Shown here piece after piece: positions 1 to 9,910 of a DNA stretch of 64,000 nucleotides; the first letter of the stretch is position 1, and each line of letters starts with the position of its first letter. The stretch is from Rummeliibacillus stabekisii (GTDB taxonomy: Bacteria; Bacillota; Bacilli; Bacillales_A; Planococcaceae). Location of the stretch: assembly GCF_007988965.1 (NCBI RefSeq), contig NZ_BJVD01000009.1, forward strand, positions 46,681 through 110,680. Reading direction: 5' to 3'. Position numbers and translations under genes: made by a program. Below the pieces are notes generated by a model that worked only from the letters and a program-made list of their open reading frames with translations, searched no databases and was not told where the DNA came from.

Positions 1-674
1 TTGTCCTTTTCCAACGTATTGCGTAAAAACTCATTGTCACCGATCAAATCGATAATCTCTTGATCAGATGCAAACCCTAGCGCGCGAAGCAATACCGTAA
101 TCGGTAATTTACGCGTACGGTCTATGCGGACGTATACAATGTCCTTTGCATCTGTTTCGTATTCAAGCCAAGCGCCACGGTTTGGAATAACTGTTGCACC
201 AAAGCCTTTTTTACCGTTTTTATCTGTTTTATCGTGATAGTAAACACTTGGTGATCGTACTAATTGGGAAACAATGACGCGTTCAGCACCATTAATTACA
301 AAAGTACCTGTATCCGTCATAAGCGGGAAGTCACCCATGAATACTTCTTGTTCTTTTACTTCTTCTGTTTCTTTGTTGAGTAGACGCACTTTAACTCGTA
401 ATGGAGCTGCATAAGTTACGTCACGTTGTTTACACTCGTCGACATCATATTTCGGTTCTCCGAGACTATAGTCGACGAATTCTAGTGATAAATTCCCTGT
501 GAAGTCTTCAATTGGTGAAATATCATGAAACATTTCACGTAATCCTTCTTCAAGGAACCACTCGTTAGATGCAGTTTGAATCTCAATAAGATTCGGAAGT
601 TCTAGCACCTCTTTAATACGCGCGAAGCTTCTACGCTTTCGGTGTTGTCCGTACTGAACTAGTTGACCTGTCAA
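1..674 (-). CDS. rpoB: RNA polymerase beta subunit, N-terminal part (cut by window edge)
   Basis: This is the first 224 or so codons of the RNA polymerase beta subunit; the rest lies beyond the left edge. The N-terminus reads [20 protein letters not shown], followed by the usual LPNLIEIQT and [12 protein letters not shown] blocks. I chose the TTG at 674: a GAGGGG Shine-Dalgarno lies eight bases upstream and the B. subtilis gene starts at the same TTG. An in-frame GTG at 683 abuts the same Shine-Dalgarno and is less likely. The fork-loop and lineage-specific regions cannot be judged because they are outside the window. Confidence 0.97.
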   Translation of the reverse strand, partial: MTGQLVQYGQHRKRRSFARIKEVLELPNLIEIQTASNEWFLEEGLREMFHDISPIEDFTGNLSLEFVDYSLGEPKYDVDECKQRDVTYAAPLRVKVRLLNKETEEVKEQEVFMGDFPLMTDTGTFVINGAERVIVSQLVRSPSVYYHDKTDKNGKKGFGATVIPNRGAWLEYETDAKDIVYVRIDRTRKLPITVLLRALGFASDQEIIDLIGDNEFLRNTLEKD

Positions 675-866
675 CTCATTCACCCCTCAATAAAGCGATA
701 ATAGGTCTTTCAGAAACCATATAAATGTTGTATGATAACGAAAGACAAAAAAGAAAATAAGTTCAAATATGAGCTCATTTCCGATTAACCAAATTCAAAT
801 TTGAAAGCTCTTGCTATTCACTTTTCAGCCAAAGGGCAAACGCCTTCAAATTAATATTTTTGCATT

Positions 867-895
867 TTATTATAATATCATAGCGCATTTGTCAA
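867..895 (-). promoter_or_regulatory. Candidate sigma-A promoter for rpoB
   Basis: On the minus strand a perfect TTGACA (895..890) is followed by TATAAT (874..869, spacer 15) or TAATAA (872..867, spacer 17). It lies just inside the ybxB-rpoB intergenic region and would give a leader of roughly 185 bases before rpoB. The position matches an rpoB promoter separate from the ribosomal protein operon. This is sequence-based only. Confidence 0.55.
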
Positions 896-911
896 GTCAA
901 TCTATAAGTTT

Positions 912-1511
912 TTATTTCCTCGCTTTGATAATCCAATAACCTTTTTTCTTCTCTACTATCTCCACTTTTGAGAATTTTAATTCCAAATAATCAAAAGTTG
1001 ATGGAGCTCCTTGCTTTTTTTGTATCACTACCCACAACTCGCCTGAATCCGCCAACTTATCATACGCCTCATCATAGAATCTAAAAATAGTATTCTTACC
1101 AGCTCGTATAGGGGGATTCGTCAAAACAGCAGCGATTTTTCCGTTCGGAACAGATGAAAGTGCATCACTTTCATAAATTTGCACATTTTGAACCCCGTTC
1201 AATTCAGCGTTCTTTTTTGCTAAATTAACCGCCCGCTCATTTACATCCATCATTTCAACGATTCGGTCAGGATAACTTTTTGCAATCGACAATCCAATCG
1301 GGCCATAACCACACCCTACATCTAAAACATGCCCTTCAACATCAGGCATAACAAAACAATCAATTAATACACGGGAACCAAAATCTACTTCGCTTTTACT
1401 AAAAACTCCAGCATCTGTCTCAAAAGTAAATAAAAAACCTCGTAGTGTGTATTGCCATTTAGAAGGCTTGCTTTCTACTTGAGGATTTTTGGAATAATAA
1501 TGTTCTGACAA
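912..1511 (-). CDS. Class I SAM-dependent methyltransferase, YbxB/RsmC type
   Basis: This is probably a 16S rRNA guanine-N2 methyltransferase of the RsmC family. It carries the SAM-binding glycine motif VLDVGCGYGPIGL and the catalytic NPPI motif (LTNPPIRAGK). The N-terminus SEHYYSKNPQV and the DAGVFSKSEVDFGSR block match B. subtilis YbxB, which sits at the same place between rplL and rpoB. I chose the TTG at 1511, giving 199 residues, because a GATGGGGG Shine-Dalgarno lies seven to eight bases upstream and the protein then has the family length. A longer reading frame opens at 1556 but adds residues absent from relatives. Confidence 0.85.
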   Translation of the reverse strand: MSEHYYSKNPQVESKPSKWQYTLRGFLFTFETDAGVFSKSEVDFGSRVLIDCFVMPDVEGHVLDVGCGYGPIGLSIAKSYPDRIVEMMDVNERAVNLAKKNAELNGVQNVQIYESDALSSVPNGKIAAVLTNPPIRAGKNTIFRFYDEAYDKLADSGELWVVIQKKQGAPSTFDYLELKFSKVEIVEKKKGYWIIKARK

Positions 1512-1674
1512 GAAAAATACCCCCATCATGTAATGATAACGTAAAACTTCTAACAAACGGAGCTGTTCTTCTATCTGCTGATTGCTGTTCTAATCAGTAA
1601 TTTCACGGGTAAATGCTCCAAACTTATACTCTATTAAAAGTCGGCACAAAAACTTTATGCCCATTAATTTGAGA

Positions 1675-1707
1675 TAAAGAAAAAGCCCGCCAAATTGACG
1701 AGCTTTT
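1675..1707 (-). terminator. Intrinsic terminator after rplL
   Basis: On the minus strand an 11-bp stem (AAAAGCTCGTC with GGCGGGCTTTT, loop AATTT, GU pairs included) is followed by TCTTTATCT. It ends the rplJL unit and separates it from the methyltransferase gene. Confidence 0.75.
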
Positions 1708-1725
1708 ACAATCAATCAGTAGAAA

Positions 1726-2085
1726 TTATTTTACTTCTACAGATGCGCCAACTTCTTCAAGTTTAGCTTTGATTTCTTCAGCTTCTTCTTTAGAAGCGCC
1801 TTCTTTAAGAGCTTTAGGAGCGTTATCAACTACTTCTTTAGCTTCTTTAAGACCTAAACCAGTGATTTCACGAACCACTTTGATTACTTTAATTTTTTGA
1901 TCGCCAGCAGAAGCTAAAACAACATCAAATTCTGTTTTTTCTTCTGCAGCTGCAGCGCCGCCACCAGCAACTGCTACAGGAGCAGCTGCAGTAACACCGA
2001 ATTCTTCTTCGATTGCTTTTACTAAATCATTTAATTCAAGAACTGTCATAGCTTTGATTGCTTCTAAGATTTGCTCTTTATTCAT
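1726..2085 (-). CDS. rplL: 50S ribosomal protein L7/L12
   Basis: This is the 119-residue stalk protein that recruits translation factors to the large subunit. The N-terminal dimerisation helix ([31 protein letters not shown]), an alanine-rich hinge at about residues 33-50 and the C-terminal factor-binding domain with [20 protein letters not shown] sequence are all present. It lies 71 bases after rplJ and is followed by a terminator, as in the normal rplJL operon. An AGGAGG Shine-Dalgarno precedes the ATG. Confidence 0.99.
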   Translation of the reverse strand: MNKEQILEAIKAMTVLELNDLVKAIEEEFGVTAAAPVAVAGGGAAAAEEKTEFDVVLASAGDQKIKVIKVVREITGLGLKEAKEVVDNAPKALKEGASKEEAEEIKAKLEEVGASVEVK

Positions 2086-2156
2086 TATATTTTCCTCCTA
2101 TGTGGAATGTATTAGTTTTTTTGTTTTATGCAAGTGCATTTAAGCTGCACTTAAAA

Positions 2157-2657
2157 TTAAGCGCCTTGCTCTTCTTTTTGTTCTGCAACAGCTTTTGTTG
2201 CAAGAGCGAAGTTGCGTACTGGAGCTTGAAGAACAGAAAGTAGCATAGATAGTAAACCTTCGCGTGATGGAAGTTCTGCCAATGCTTTAACTTCTGCAAC
2301 GTCAGCGTAAGCACCTTCAATAAGGCCAGCTTTGATTTCTAATTGTTCGTTTTCTTTCGCGAAGTTATTAATGATACGTGCAGGCGCAACAACATCTTCA
2401 TTAGAGAATGCGATTGCGTTCGGGCCTGTAAGAACTTCATTTAGATCTTCGTGGCCAGCTTCTACAGTAGCACGGCGAACTAAAGTATTTTTGTATACTT
2501 TAAATTCTACACCAGCTTCACGTAGTTGTTTACGTAGTTCAGTAACTTGAGCTACTGAAAGTCCGCGGTAGTCAACTACAACAACTGATGCTGCATTTTT
2601 AAACTTGTCAGCGATTTCTTGAACAACAGCTTGTTTCATTTCAACTGCTTTGTTCAT
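2157..2657 (-). CDS. rplJ: 50S ribosomal protein L10
   Basis: L10 (166 residues) forms the base of the stalk and binds L12 dimers through its C-terminal helix. The N-terminus ([19 protein letters not shown]) and the [21 protein letters not shown] block are typical. The gene follows an L10-type leader through which L10 represses its own synthesis in Bacillales. AGGAGGTG precedes the ATG. It is transcribed with rplL. Confidence 0.98.
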   Translation of the reverse strand: MNKAVEMKQAVVQEIADKFKNAASVVVVDYRGLSVAQVTELRKQLREAGVEFKVYKNTLVRRATVEAGHEDLNEVLTGPNAIAFSNEDVVAPARIINNFAKENEQLEIKAGLIEGAYADVAEVKALAELPSREGLLSMLLSVLQAPVRNFALATKAVAEQKEEQGA

Positions 2658-2695
2658 ATTGACACCTCCTATAAGAATGAGTCATTTATACCGAC

Positions 2696-2830
2696 AAAAG
2701 AAAAGCCTCTTGCCATCAGTAGACAAGAGGCGGAATTTCATCATCTTTAAAACAAGAGTCTGAGTTCCTTTGCCCTCGGTAGGATCATTAAGCACTAGGC
2801 CCCTACGGTCTACGGTACAAATGGATAAAT
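2696..2830 (-). ncRNA. L10 autoregulatory leader
   Basis: On the minus strand the segment contains CCGAGGGCAAAGGAACTCAG, the conserved core of the Bacillales ribosomal protein L10 leader. It ends in a GCCTCTTGTC/GCAAGAGGC hairpin followed by TTTTCTTTTG (2703-2733). The L10(L12)4 complex binds this class of leader and stops transcription into rplJL. Assignment rests on the recalled consensus and on position directly upstream of rplJ. Confidence 0.88.
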
Positions 2831-2882
2831 CACAACGTTATTCATCATAGCAAACGATCAATAGTTTGTCAATGAAAAAATA

Positions 2883-3584
2883 CTATTTTACTGCAGTTGC
2901 TGTTAATGGATCAACTTTGATAGATGGTCCCATTGTAGTAGTTACATGAAGAGACTTGATGTAAGTACCTTTTGCTGCTGCAGGTTTTGCTTTAACGATT
3001 ACATCAACAAGTGTTGAGAAGTTTTCAGCTAGTTTGTCAGCATCGAATGATACTTTACCGATTGGCGCATGTACGATACCAGCTTTGTCAGCACGGTATT
3101 CTACTTTACCAGCTTTAATTTCGTTAACTGCTTTTGTTACGTCGAATGTAACTGTGCCAGTTTTAGGGTTTGGCATTAAGCCTTTAGGTCCTAATACACG
3201 ACCAAGTTTACCTACTTCACCCATCATGTCTGGAGTTGCAACGATTACATCGAAGTCGAACCAGCCTTGTTGGATTTTTTGGATATATTCAGCATCGCCA
3301 ACATAGTCAGCACCAGCTGCTTCTGCTTCTTTGATTTTTTCGCCTTTAGCGAAAACTAATACACGTTGAGTTTTACCAGTACCGTTTGGAAGCACAACTG
3401 CGCCACGGATTTGTTGGTCGTTTTTACGAGTATCGATATTTAAGTTAAATGCCACTTCAACTGTTGCGTCAAAGTTAACAGTGCTTGTTTTTTTAGCAAG
3501 TTCAGTTGCTTCTGCAATTGTGTAAAGTTGATCACGATTTACAAGTTTAACTGCTTCTTGCATTTTTTTACCTTTTTTAGCCAT
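2883..3584 (-). CDS. rplA: 50S ribosomal protein L1
   Basis: L1 (233 residues) forms the mobile L1 stalk near the ribosomal E site. The sequence begins [18 protein letters not shown] and has the internal [19 protein letters not shown] and [19 protein letters not shown] blocks of the family. I chose the ATG at 3584, six bases after a strong AAGGAGG; the frame opens further upstream but that extension has no counterpart in relatives. It follows rplK in the usual order. Confidence 0.98.
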   Translation of the reverse strand: MAKKGKKMQEAVKLVNRDQLYTIAEATELAKKTSTVNFDATVEVAFNLNIDTRKNDQQIRGAVVLPNGTGKTQRVLVFAKGEKIKEAEAAGADYVGDAEYIQKIQQGWFDFDVIVATPDMMGEVGKLGRVLGPKGLMPNPKTGTVTFDVTKAVNEIKAGKVEYRADKAGIVHAPIGKVSFDADKLAENFSTLVDVIVKAKPAAAKGTYIKSLHVTTTMGPSIKVDPLTATAVK

Positions 3585-3710
3585 TTTAAATTTCCTCCTT
3601 GATTGTGGTTGTAACGGATTAAACCTCCCACGAATAAAGGCTGCGTGTTTCAAATATGACTATAAGAAACAATCGCAACCTCAAAAACAATACTTTATCA
3701 AGTAATGGGA

Positions 3711-4136
3711 TTAGTCTTCGATTACAATACCCATGCTACGTGCAGTACCTTCAACCATTGACATAGCAGCTTCTACTGATGCTGCGTTTAGGTCAGGCAT
3801 TTTAGTTTCCGCGATTTCGCGTACTTTATCACGTTTCACAGTAGCAACTTTGTTGCGGTTTGGTTCACCAGAGCCTGATTGAATACCAGCCGCTACTTTA
3901 AGTAATACTGCTGCCGGTGGAGTTTTTGTAATGAAAGTGAATGAACGGTCTTCAAATACAGAAATCTCAACTGGGATGATTAATCCTGCTTGATCTGCAG
4001 TACGAGCATTGAATTCTTTACAGAATCCCATGATGTTAACACCTGCTTGACCCAATGCAGGACCTACCGGTGGTGCTGGGTTTGCTTTACCAGCTGGGAT
4101 TTGAAGTTTTACAACTTTAATAACTTTTTTAGCCAC
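3711..4136 (-). CDS. rplK: 50S ribosomal protein L11
   Basis: L11 (141 residues) sits at the GTPase-associated centre and is the site of thiostrepton action. The block [20 protein letters not shown] and the C-terminal [12 protein letters not shown] are almost identical to B. subtilis. The start is the GTG at 4136, after AAGGAGGTG; the upstream in-frame extension crosses this Shine-Dalgarno and is not real. It is co-directional with nusG upstream and rplA downstream. Confidence 0.98.
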   Translation of the reverse strand: MAKKVIKVVKLQIPAGKANPAPPVGPALGQAGVNIMGFCKEFNARTADQAGLIIPVEISVFEDRSFTFITKTPPAAVLLKVAAGIQSGSGEPNRNKVATVKRDKVREIAETKMPDLNAASVEAAMSMVEGTARSMGIVIED

Positions 4137-4315
4137 GAGACACACCTCCTTAAGTCCGTGATGTGGTAATAGGGTTGCCCCTCCCACTCAATATTTGTCT
4201 GTCGGCTTAATCCGATAACATTAAAATTACTGATGCCTACTACGTATGGATAATTCCTATAGTATGACCTTTGAAATGATAACACTTTTTAAAATACAAG
4301 GCAAGTCCCTAGAGA

Positions 4316-4849
4316 TTAAACTTTTAGAACTTGGTCAAAATCTAGCTCCATTTTTGTTTCGCGACCAAACATATCGATGGTTACGCTAATTTTTTCTTTG
4401 TCGCTAAGGATTTCGCCTACAATACCTTGGAAGTGGGCAAATGGTCCTTCTAAAACTTCTACTAAGTCTCCTACGTTGAAGTCTAGATCCACTTTACCTT
4501 CAGTTTCACCCATTTGTTTAAGAATAGCTTCTACTTCTTCCGGCAATAGTGGAGTTGGTTTTACACCACCGCCTGATGAACCGATAAAGCCAGTAACGCC
4601 TGGCGTATTTCGTACAACATACCAAGCATCGTCTGTCATGATCAATTCTACTAATACATAGCCAGGGAAAGTTTTGCGCATATACGTTTTTTTGCGGCCA
4701 TCTTTTACTTCTGTTTCTTGTTCTTCTGGAATTACAACACGGAAGATTTTGTCTTGCATCCCCATTGTTTCAACACGTTTTTCAAGGTTTGCTTTGACTT
4801 TATTTTCATAACCTGAGTAAGTATGAACAACATACCAATTTTTCTCCAT
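4316..4849 (-). CDS. nusG: Transcription termination/antitermination protein NusG
   Basis: NusG (177 residues) binds the RNA polymerase clamp and affects pausing and termination. The NGN domain (MEKNWYVVHTYSGYENKVKANLEKR, RKTFPGYVLVE, VRNTPGVTGFIG) occupies about residues 1-115. A KOW domain (VGDLVEVLEGPFAHFQGIVGEI) follows at about 125-150. It lies between secE and rplK as in other Firmicutes. A hairpin with a T-run separates it from secE, so part of its transcription may start or be attenuated there. Confidence 0.98.
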   Translation of the reverse strand: MEKNWYVVHTYSGYENKVKANLEKRVETMGMQDKIFRVVIPEEQETEVKDGRKKTYMRKTFPGYVLVELIMTDDAWYVVRNTPGVTGFIGSSGGGVKPTPLLPEEVEAILKQMGETEGKVDLDFNVGDLVEVLEGPFAHFQGIVGEILSDKEKISVTIDMFGRETKMELDFDQVLKV

Positions 4850-4892
4850 AATAGATAGGGCGATTGCCGCCCTTCCCTCCTTTTCTAAAAGG

Positions 4893-4924
4893 CAAATGAA
4901 AAAACCCGTTTCATATACGGGCTA
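4893..4924 (-). terminator. Intrinsic terminator or attenuator between secE and nusG
   Basis: On the minus strand GCCCGTATATGAAACGGGT forms a short stem-loop (CCCGT/ACGGG) followed directly by TTTTTT. It lies in the 100-base gap between secE and nusG. The short five-base stem suggests partial rather than complete termination. Confidence 0.5.
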
Positions 4925-4949
4925 ATTCGAACATATTAATCTTATTAAA

Positions 4950-5135
4950 TCACAATTCTAAGTACCAGCGCAATAATTTAGAAATACCTAAGTCAACTAC
5001 CATAAAAAAGGCAGCCATAAATAGCAAAGTTGTCACGATGATGATTGTATACTTTGTTAATTCTTTGCGTTTTGGCCAACTTGTCTTTCGCATTTCCGAT
5101 AGAACGCCGCTAAAAAATCCACCTATCTTGCCCAT
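4950..5135 (-). CDS. secE: Preprotein translocase subunit SecE
   Basis: SecE (61 residues) clamps SecY in the SecYEG membrane channel. The protein has the single-span form usual in Gram-positives: an amphipathic segment (GVLSEMRKTSWPKRKELTKYT) with the conserved W-P-K/R motif, then one transmembrane helix (IIIVTTLLFMAAFFMVVDLGI). It lies between rpmG and nusG. AGGTTTGGTG precedes the ATG. Confidence 0.95.
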   Translation of the reverse strand: MGKIGGFFSGVLSEMRKTSWPKRKELTKYTIIIVTTLLFMAAFFMVVDLGISKLLRWYLEL

Positions 5136-5177
5136 TCACCAAACCTCCGAATATAATCGTCTATCTACTAAATCGTA

Positions 5178-5324
5178 TTATTTCGTTTGCTTATGTAATG
5201 TATGCTCATTACAATTTGAACAATATTTCTTAAGCTCCATTCGTATAGAATGATTCTTAGTTGCGGGTAAATGATAATTTCTAGAACCGCATTTTTCGCA
5301 GCTTAATGCTACTTTCTGCCCCAT
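5178..5324 (-). CDS. rpmG: 50S ribosomal protein L33
   Basis: This is a 48-residue L33 of the zinc-binding type. The two Cys-X2-Cys knuckles are visible (CEKC at 9-12 and CSNC at 35-38), with the family blocks CGSRNYH and RMELKKYC. AGGTGAGG precedes the ATG at 5324. The sigH-rpmG-secE-nusG order is standard for Bacillales. Other L33 paralogues, if present, are outside the window. Confidence 0.95.
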   Translation of the reverse strand: MGQKVALSCEKCGSRNYHLPATKNHSIRMELKKYCSNCNEHTLHKQTK

Positions 5325-5411
5325 AGTCCTCACCTTTTTACACTTTAATCCCTTTAGAGAAGCCTATCACCTATCACAAATACTGTCAACTAACCTTTTA
5401 ATCACTCAAAA

Positions 5412-6059
5412 CTATACTTCTACTTCCAAATGGCGTTCGAGTTTGCGTTTAATTCGCTGCAAAGCATTATCAATTGATTTCACATGCCGGTCCAAACTCG
5501 CGGAAATCTCTTGATATGATCTGCCTTCTAAATATAGAGTTAATACTTGGCGTTCTAAGTCACTTAATACCTGTCCAATCTTTTCTTCTAAGCTATTAAA
5601 CTCTTCTTGATGGATAATAAGTTTTTCCGGATCATCAATTGTTGCTCCTGAAAGCATATCCATAAGCGTTTTTGCTGATGATTCTTCTTCAAAAACAGGT
5701 TTATCCAGCGAAACATAAGAGTTCAGTGGTATATGCTTTTGGCGTGTAGCTGCTTTAATTGCTGTAATGATTTGGCGTCTGACACAGAGTTCTGCAAACG
5801 CCTTAAATGATGTGATTCTCTCGCCATTAAAATCTCTTACTGCTTTATAAAGCCCAATCATTCCTTCTTGCACAATATCTTCTTTATCAGCACCAATTAA
5901 AAAATAGGACTTTACTTTTAAACGCACTAAAGGTTTATACTTGCTGATTAAAAAATCTAATGCGTTTGAATCGGCATTGCATGCCATCTCGACTAATTGC
6001 TCATCCGAACAATCTTCAAGACGTATATGCTTCTCTTGCAAATGATCGCTTGTTACCAA
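5412..6059 (-). CDS. sigH: RNA polymerase sigma factor SigH (sigma-30)
   Basis: SigH drives transition-phase and early sporulation genes. The core-binding region 2 is very close to B. subtilis: SYFLIGADKEDIVQEGMIGLYKAVRDF and FAELCVRRQIITAIKAATRQKHIPLNSYVSLDKPV blocks are both present. Region 4 with its helix-turn-helix (LEGRSYQEISASLDRHVKSIDNALQRIKRKLE) closes the 215-residue protein. The start is a TTG at 6059 preceded by GAGGTGA; no nearby ATG has a better signal. Presence of SigH implies a sporulation or competence programme. Confidence 0.95.
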   Translation of the reverse strand: MVTSDHLQEKHIRLEDCSDEQLVEMACNADSNALDFLISKYKPLVRLKVKSYFLIGADKEDIVQEGMIGLYKAVRDFNGERITSFKAFAELCVRRQIITAIKAATRQKHIPLNSYVSLDKPVFEEESSAKTLMDMLSGATIDDPEKLIIHQEEFNSLEEKIGQVLSDLERQVLTLYLEGRSYQEISASLDRHVKSIDNALQRIKRKLERHLEVEV

Positions 6060-6117
6060 AGTATCACCTCACCAGATGGCTATTTAGAACAAGTATAACG
6101 GAGGTGGAAATTATCAG

Positions 6118-6636
6118 TCAATCACTCAATTTATTTCCTCTTCGCATTTGTTCGAATTTTTCTAATACTTCTGCTGATAAAGGGATTTTAGAACTAGGCT
6201 TTTGTGTTTGGATTTTTTTTACTTTATGCGTTATTTGCATTTGGACTTCCTGCAGCTCAATTTCAAACTCACGCGCAGACTTTCGCAATGCGCCATTACC
6301 AAATGCGACGCTTTGCTCCGCCATATCAGACGTTGCCACATAAATCTTATTGCGTTTGGAAGTCAGCTCTGCCGTGAGTTTTTCAATGCGATCATCCGCC
6401 GTTTCCTTTGCCCTTGTATAGATCACTTCCACATCACTTTGTTTCAACTTTGTGGCAATGCCTGGTACAAGGTATGCATCAAAAACGACGATGACTCGCA
6501 TCCCAGAATAGGCTTGATAGTCTGCCATTAACTCTATCAGTCGATCTCTTGCGTCTACAAGCTTATGTTCTTTTAAACGTTGAAGCTCTTTCCACGCACC
6601 GATAATGTTATAACCATCAACTAAGAGTATATTCAT
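6118..6636 (-). CDS. yacP: NYN-domain RNA-binding protein YacP (Rae1-type endoribonuclease)
   Basis: In B. subtilis the protein at this position (YacP/Rae1) is a ribosome-dependent endoribonuclease that cuts mRNA in the A site. The 172-residue sequence has a PIN-like NYN fold: an N-terminal acidic strand (NILLVDGYNIIGAW), a second acidic cluster (VIVVFDAYLVPG) and the late YVATSDMAEQ strand. It is nine bases from rlmB. Function is inferred from family and position. Confidence 0.9.
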   Translation of the reverse strand: MNILLVDGYNIIGAWKELQRLKEHKLVDARDRLIELMADYQAYSGMRVIVVFDAYLVPGIATKLKQSDVEVIYTRAKETADDRIEKLTAELTSKRNKIYVATSDMAEQSVAFGNGALRKSAREFEIELQEVQMQITHKVKKIQTQKPSSKIPLSAEVLEKFEQMRRGNKLSD

Positions 6637-6645
6637 TCATGTCAC

Positions 6646-7392
6646 CTAAATCTCATGGCGCTTGCGGTATACCTCGTACATCAAAAGAGAAGCAGCTACC
6701 GAAGCATTCAAAGAGGTAACATGACCCACCATCGGCAAGTGGTAAAGGAAATCGCATTTTTCTTTTAAGATACGACTCATTCCTTTTCCTTCACTACCGA
6801 TAATGACAGCTAGAGGAAGAGTGGCATCCATTTTGCGATAATCAACAGAACCTTTGGCATCTGTCCCTGCAATCCATACACCGCGTTCTTTTAACTCTTC
6901 TACCGTTTGTGCTAAATTGTTGACGCGAACAGTAGGGATGTATTCAATGGCCCCTGTAGATGCTTTAGCAACTACAGCTGTCAAACTTACCGACCGGCGC
7001 TTTGGAATAATGATGCCATGTGCTCCTATCGCGTCCGCCGTCCGCATAATAGAGCCCAAATTATGAGGATCCTCAAGTTCGTCTAAAATAATAAAGAACG
7101 GATCTTCTTGGCGTTCTTTTGCCAATTGGAATAAATCATCAAGCTCTGCGTAATTGTATGCTGCAACAGATGCCACAATTCCCTGATGGTTTTCGGAAGA
7201 TAGTTGATCAATCTTCTTTTTTGGAACAAACTGTACGATGATTCCTCGTTCTTTTGCCATACTTATCAATTCATTGATGCCGCTTTTTTTAACGCCTTCT
7301 GCAATCCATATTTTATTGATGTCTCTCGTTGAACGAAGAGCTTCTAAAACCGGATTTTTCCCGGCAATCATTTCTTTTGTTTGTTCAGTCAC
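6646..7392 (-). CDS. rlmB: 23S rRNA 2'-O-ribose methyltransferase, TrmH/SpoU family
   Basis: This 248-residue SPOUT-class enzyme corresponds to YacO/RlmB. The N-terminal substrate-binding domain ([12 protein letters not shown]) is followed by the knotted catalytic domain: motif 1 [21 protein letters not shown] with its conserved N and R, motif 2 [11 protein letters not shown], and motif 3 [20 protein letters not shown]. It overlaps mrnC by four bases and is followed by yacP after nine bases, so the three are surely cotranscribed. Confidence 0.94.
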   Translation of the reverse strand: MTEQTKEMIAGKNPVLEALRSTRDINKIWIAEGVKKSGINELISMAKERGIIVQFVPKKKIDQLSSENHQGIVASVAAYNYAELDDLFQLAKERQEDPFFIILDELEDPHNLGSIMRTADAIGAHGIIIPKRRSVSLTAVVAKASTGAIEYIPTVRVNNLAQTVEELKERGVWIAGTDAKGSVDYRKMDATLPLAVIIGSEGKGMSRILKEKCDFLYHLPMVGHVTSLNASVAASLLMYEVYRKRHEI

Positions 7393-7835
7393 TTTTTCGC
7401 CACCTCTTCTCTCTTATTTTCGACTAATTGTATGGCATATTGAATAACTTGTTCTTGTCTTTCTTGCTGTTTCGTTAAATATAAAAAACCAAGAACCGCT
7501 TCAAAAGCGGAACTATAATGATACGTTTGTACATCTGTATTTTTGGGGACTGAGCCAGACTTGGCGTTGCGTCCCCTTTTTAATACAGCCATTTCTTCTT
7601 CTGTAAAAAATGCTTCATCCATCATTTGGCGAATGACCATCGCTTGTGCTTTAGCAGAAACATAATGCGTCGCTTCCCTGTGTAAAACATTTGGCTTTAC
7701 TCGCCCAGTTTGTAGCAAGTGTTCACGGATGGCAATCTCTAAAACGGCGTCTCCCATATAAGCTAAAGCCAGCGCGTTCAGTTGTTTTACATCCGCCGTG
7801 CGCAGTTCTTTCACTTTTATTAACCTCGTTTCCAT
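7389..7835 (-). CDS. mrnC: Mini-ribonuclease III
   Basis: Mini-RNase III removes the ends of pre-23S rRNA in Bacillales. The 148-residue protein has the RNase III catalytic block ([22 protein letters not shown]) with the Asp of GDAVLE, and the second acidic helix near [10 protein letters not shown]. The double-stranded RNA-binding domain of full RNase III is absent, as expected. It overlaps cysS by 16 bases at its start and rlmB by four at its end. Confidence 0.94.
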   Translation of the reverse strand: METRLIKVKELRTADVKQLNALALAYMGDAVLEIAIREHLLQTGRVKPNVLHREATHYVSAKAQAMVIRQMMDEAFFTEEEMAVLKRGRNAKSGSVPKNTDVQTYHYSSAFEAVLGFLYLTKQQERQEQVIQYAIQLVENKREEVAKK

Positions 7836-9220
7836 CGAACACCTTGGCGTGTATCTTCTAAAATAATATTCATTTCTTTCAATTGATCACGTATCTCATC
7901 AGCACGTTTAAAATCACGATCTTTACGTGCTTGTTGTCTTTCTTCAATCAGAGCATCAATTTCATCATCTACTAATTCCTCTTTCACCTCGAGCTCAAGG
8001 CCTAATACATGTGAAAGTTCAGATAGCGTATCAATAAAAGCAGATAATACTTCTTTATTAGTATTTTCTTGATTCAAGTACTTATTCGCTTCAGTTGATA
8101 AGCTGAATAAGGCAGCAATAGCATTAGCAGTATTGAAATCATCGTCCATAGCTGTTTCAAAATCCAGGCGTTGCTTTTTGATTTCATCCAAGTACGATGT
8201 ATCGGCATCTTCTAGGTTCGCAGATACTTGCAACCGGTGTTTTAAATTCGTATAAGAAGTGCGTATACGTTCTAAGCCAGCAGCTGCTGCTTCTACTAAA
8301 TCTTGAGCAAAGTTAATTGGATGACGATAGTGTACCGATAGCATAAAGAATCTTAAAACTTGTGGATCAATTTGCTGAATAATATCATGCACTAAGATAA
8401 AATTCCCTAGTGATTTTGACATTTTTTCGTTGTCAATATTGATATAGCCATTGTGCATCCAATATCTCGCGAATGTTTTGCCACTGTATGCTTCAGATTG
8501 GGCAATTTCATTTTCATGGTGCGGGAAGGTTAGATCCTGACCACCTGCATGGATGTCGATTGTATCACCAAAATGATTGTGCACCATTACTGAGCATTCA
8601 ATATGCCATCCTGGACGTCCTTTGCCCCATGGACTTTCCCATGAGATCTCTCCCGGCTTCGCTGCTTTCCATAAAGCAAAATCCAAAGCATCTTCTTTTT
8701 TCTCACCCGCTTCAATGCGAGCGCCTACTTTTAAATCATCTACTGACTGGTGTGATAATTTGCCGTACCCTTCGAACTTACGAGTTCTGTAATAAACATC
8801 TCCCTGTGATTCATAGGCATAGCCTTTATCAACCAACACCTTAATAAAATCGATAATTTCATCCATATGTTCAGTTACACGTGGATGTGCATCCGCCTTT
8901 TGGCAGCCCAATGCAGTGATATCCTCAAAATAAGCGTTTATGAAACGTTCTGTTAGCTCAGGCACTTCTTCCCCTAATTCGTTGGCTGCTTTGATAATTT
9001 TATCGTCCACATCAGTAAAGTTAGAAACATATGTCACATCATATCCGCGATATGTTAAATAACGGCGCACTGTATCGTATACGATGACAGGACGTGAATT
9101 TCCGATGTGAATATAGTTATAAACGGTTGGACCGCATACATACATCTTAACCTTTCCTTCTTCAAGAGGGACAAATAATTCTTTTTCTCTTGTTAACGTG
9201 TTAAAAATTTGGATTCCCAT
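7820..9220 (-). CDS. cysS: Cysteinyl-tRNA synthetase
   Basis: CysS (466 residues) charges tRNA-Cys. The class I signatures are visible: YIHIGNSRP near residue 36 and KMSKS (EKMSKSLGN) near 266. The zinc ligands are the Cys of YVCGPTVYN, the Cys of WHIECSV, and the histidine/glutamate pair of [11 protein letters not shown]. The 3' end runs 16 bases into mrnC. It starts 18 bases after cysE stops and shares the T-box-controlled transcript. Confidence 0.98.
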   Translation of the reverse strand: MGIQIFNTLTREKELFVPLEEGKVKMYVCGPTVYNYIHIGNSRPVIVYDTVRRYLTYRGYDVTYVSNFTDVDDKIIKAANELGEEVPELTERFINAYFEDITALGCQKADAHPRVTEHMDEIIDFIKVLVDKGYAYESQGDVYYRTRKFEGYGKLSHQSVDDLKVGARIEAGEKKEDALDFALWKAAKPGEISWESPWGKGRPGWHIECSVMVHNHFGDTIDIHAGGQDLTFPHHENEIAQSEAYSGKTFARYWMHNGYINIDNEKMSKSLGNFILVHDIIQQIDPQVLRFFMLSVHYRHPINFAQDLVEAAAAGLERIRTSYTNLKHRLQVSANLEDADTSYLDEIKKQRLDFETAMDDDFNTANAIAALFSLSTEANKYLNQENTNKEVLSAFIDTLSELSHVLGLELEVKEELVDDEIDALIEERQQARKDRDFKRADEIRDQLKEMNIILEDTRQGVRWKRG

Positions 9221-9226
9221 AAAATA

Positions 9227-9868
9227 CTATCTCTCCTTTTTGTTTTCTTCTTGTTCTAAAGCCGTTATTTTTTCTTCTATTTTCATTAATCGTTCTTCTA
9301 CTGGATCAGGTATGTTTTGATGATCTAATTTTTGTTTATGGTTGACACGGACGCCATCCTGGATGACTACTTTGCCTGGAATCCCTACAACAGTGGCATT
9401 TGGTGGAACCTCTTTTAATACAACGGATCCTGCCCCGATTTTACTATTCTCTCCAATTGTAATCGAACCTAATACCTTTGCTCCTGTGGCCACTAGTACG
9501 TTGTCATGAAGTGTTGGGTGCCGTTTACCTTTTTCTTTCCCTGTACCACCCAATGTCACGCCTTGATAGATCGTCACATCATTGCCAATCTCGCAGGTTT
9601 CACCAATGACTACCCCCATACCATGGTCGATGAAGAAACGCCGGCCAATTTTTGCCCCTGGGTGAATTTCAATCCCCGTAAAGAAACGGCTAATCTGAGA
9701 AATCGCTCTTGCTAAAAAATAAAATTTGCGTTTATAAAAAGCATGGGCAATACGGTGAGACCATATAGCATGCAAGCCTGCATAGGTTAATACCACTTCC
9801 ATTGTGCTTCGCGCTGCCGGGTCATTATCAAAAATCGTTTGAATGTCTTCTTTCATATTCTTAAACAT
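9227..9868 (-). CDS. cysE: Serine O-acetyltransferase
   Basis: CysE converts serine and acetyl-CoA to O-acetylserine, the first step of cysteine synthesis. The hexapeptide-repeat beta-helix runs from [25 protein letters not shown] to about [12 protein letters not shown], with the active-site histidines of DHG and of the [12 protein letters not shown] loop. I chose the ATG at 9868, seven bases after GGGAGG, giving 213 residues like B. subtilis CysE. A TTG six codons upstream overlaps that signal. It is the first gene behind the T-box. Confidence 0.96.
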   Translation of the reverse strand: MFKNMKEDIQTIFDNDPAARSTMEVVLTYAGLHAIWSHRIAHAFYKRKFYFLARAISQISRFFTGIEIHPGAKIGRRFFIDHGMGVVIGETCEIGNDVTIYQGVTLGGTGKEKGKRHPTLHDNVLVATGAKVLGSITIGENSKIGAGSVVLKEVPPNATVVGIPGKVVIQDGVRVNHKQKLDHQNIPDPVEERLMKIEEKITALEQEENKKER

Positions 9869-9910
9869 GTAAATCCTCCCCCACAAATATCTAAGACATT
9901 TGGATTCAAC

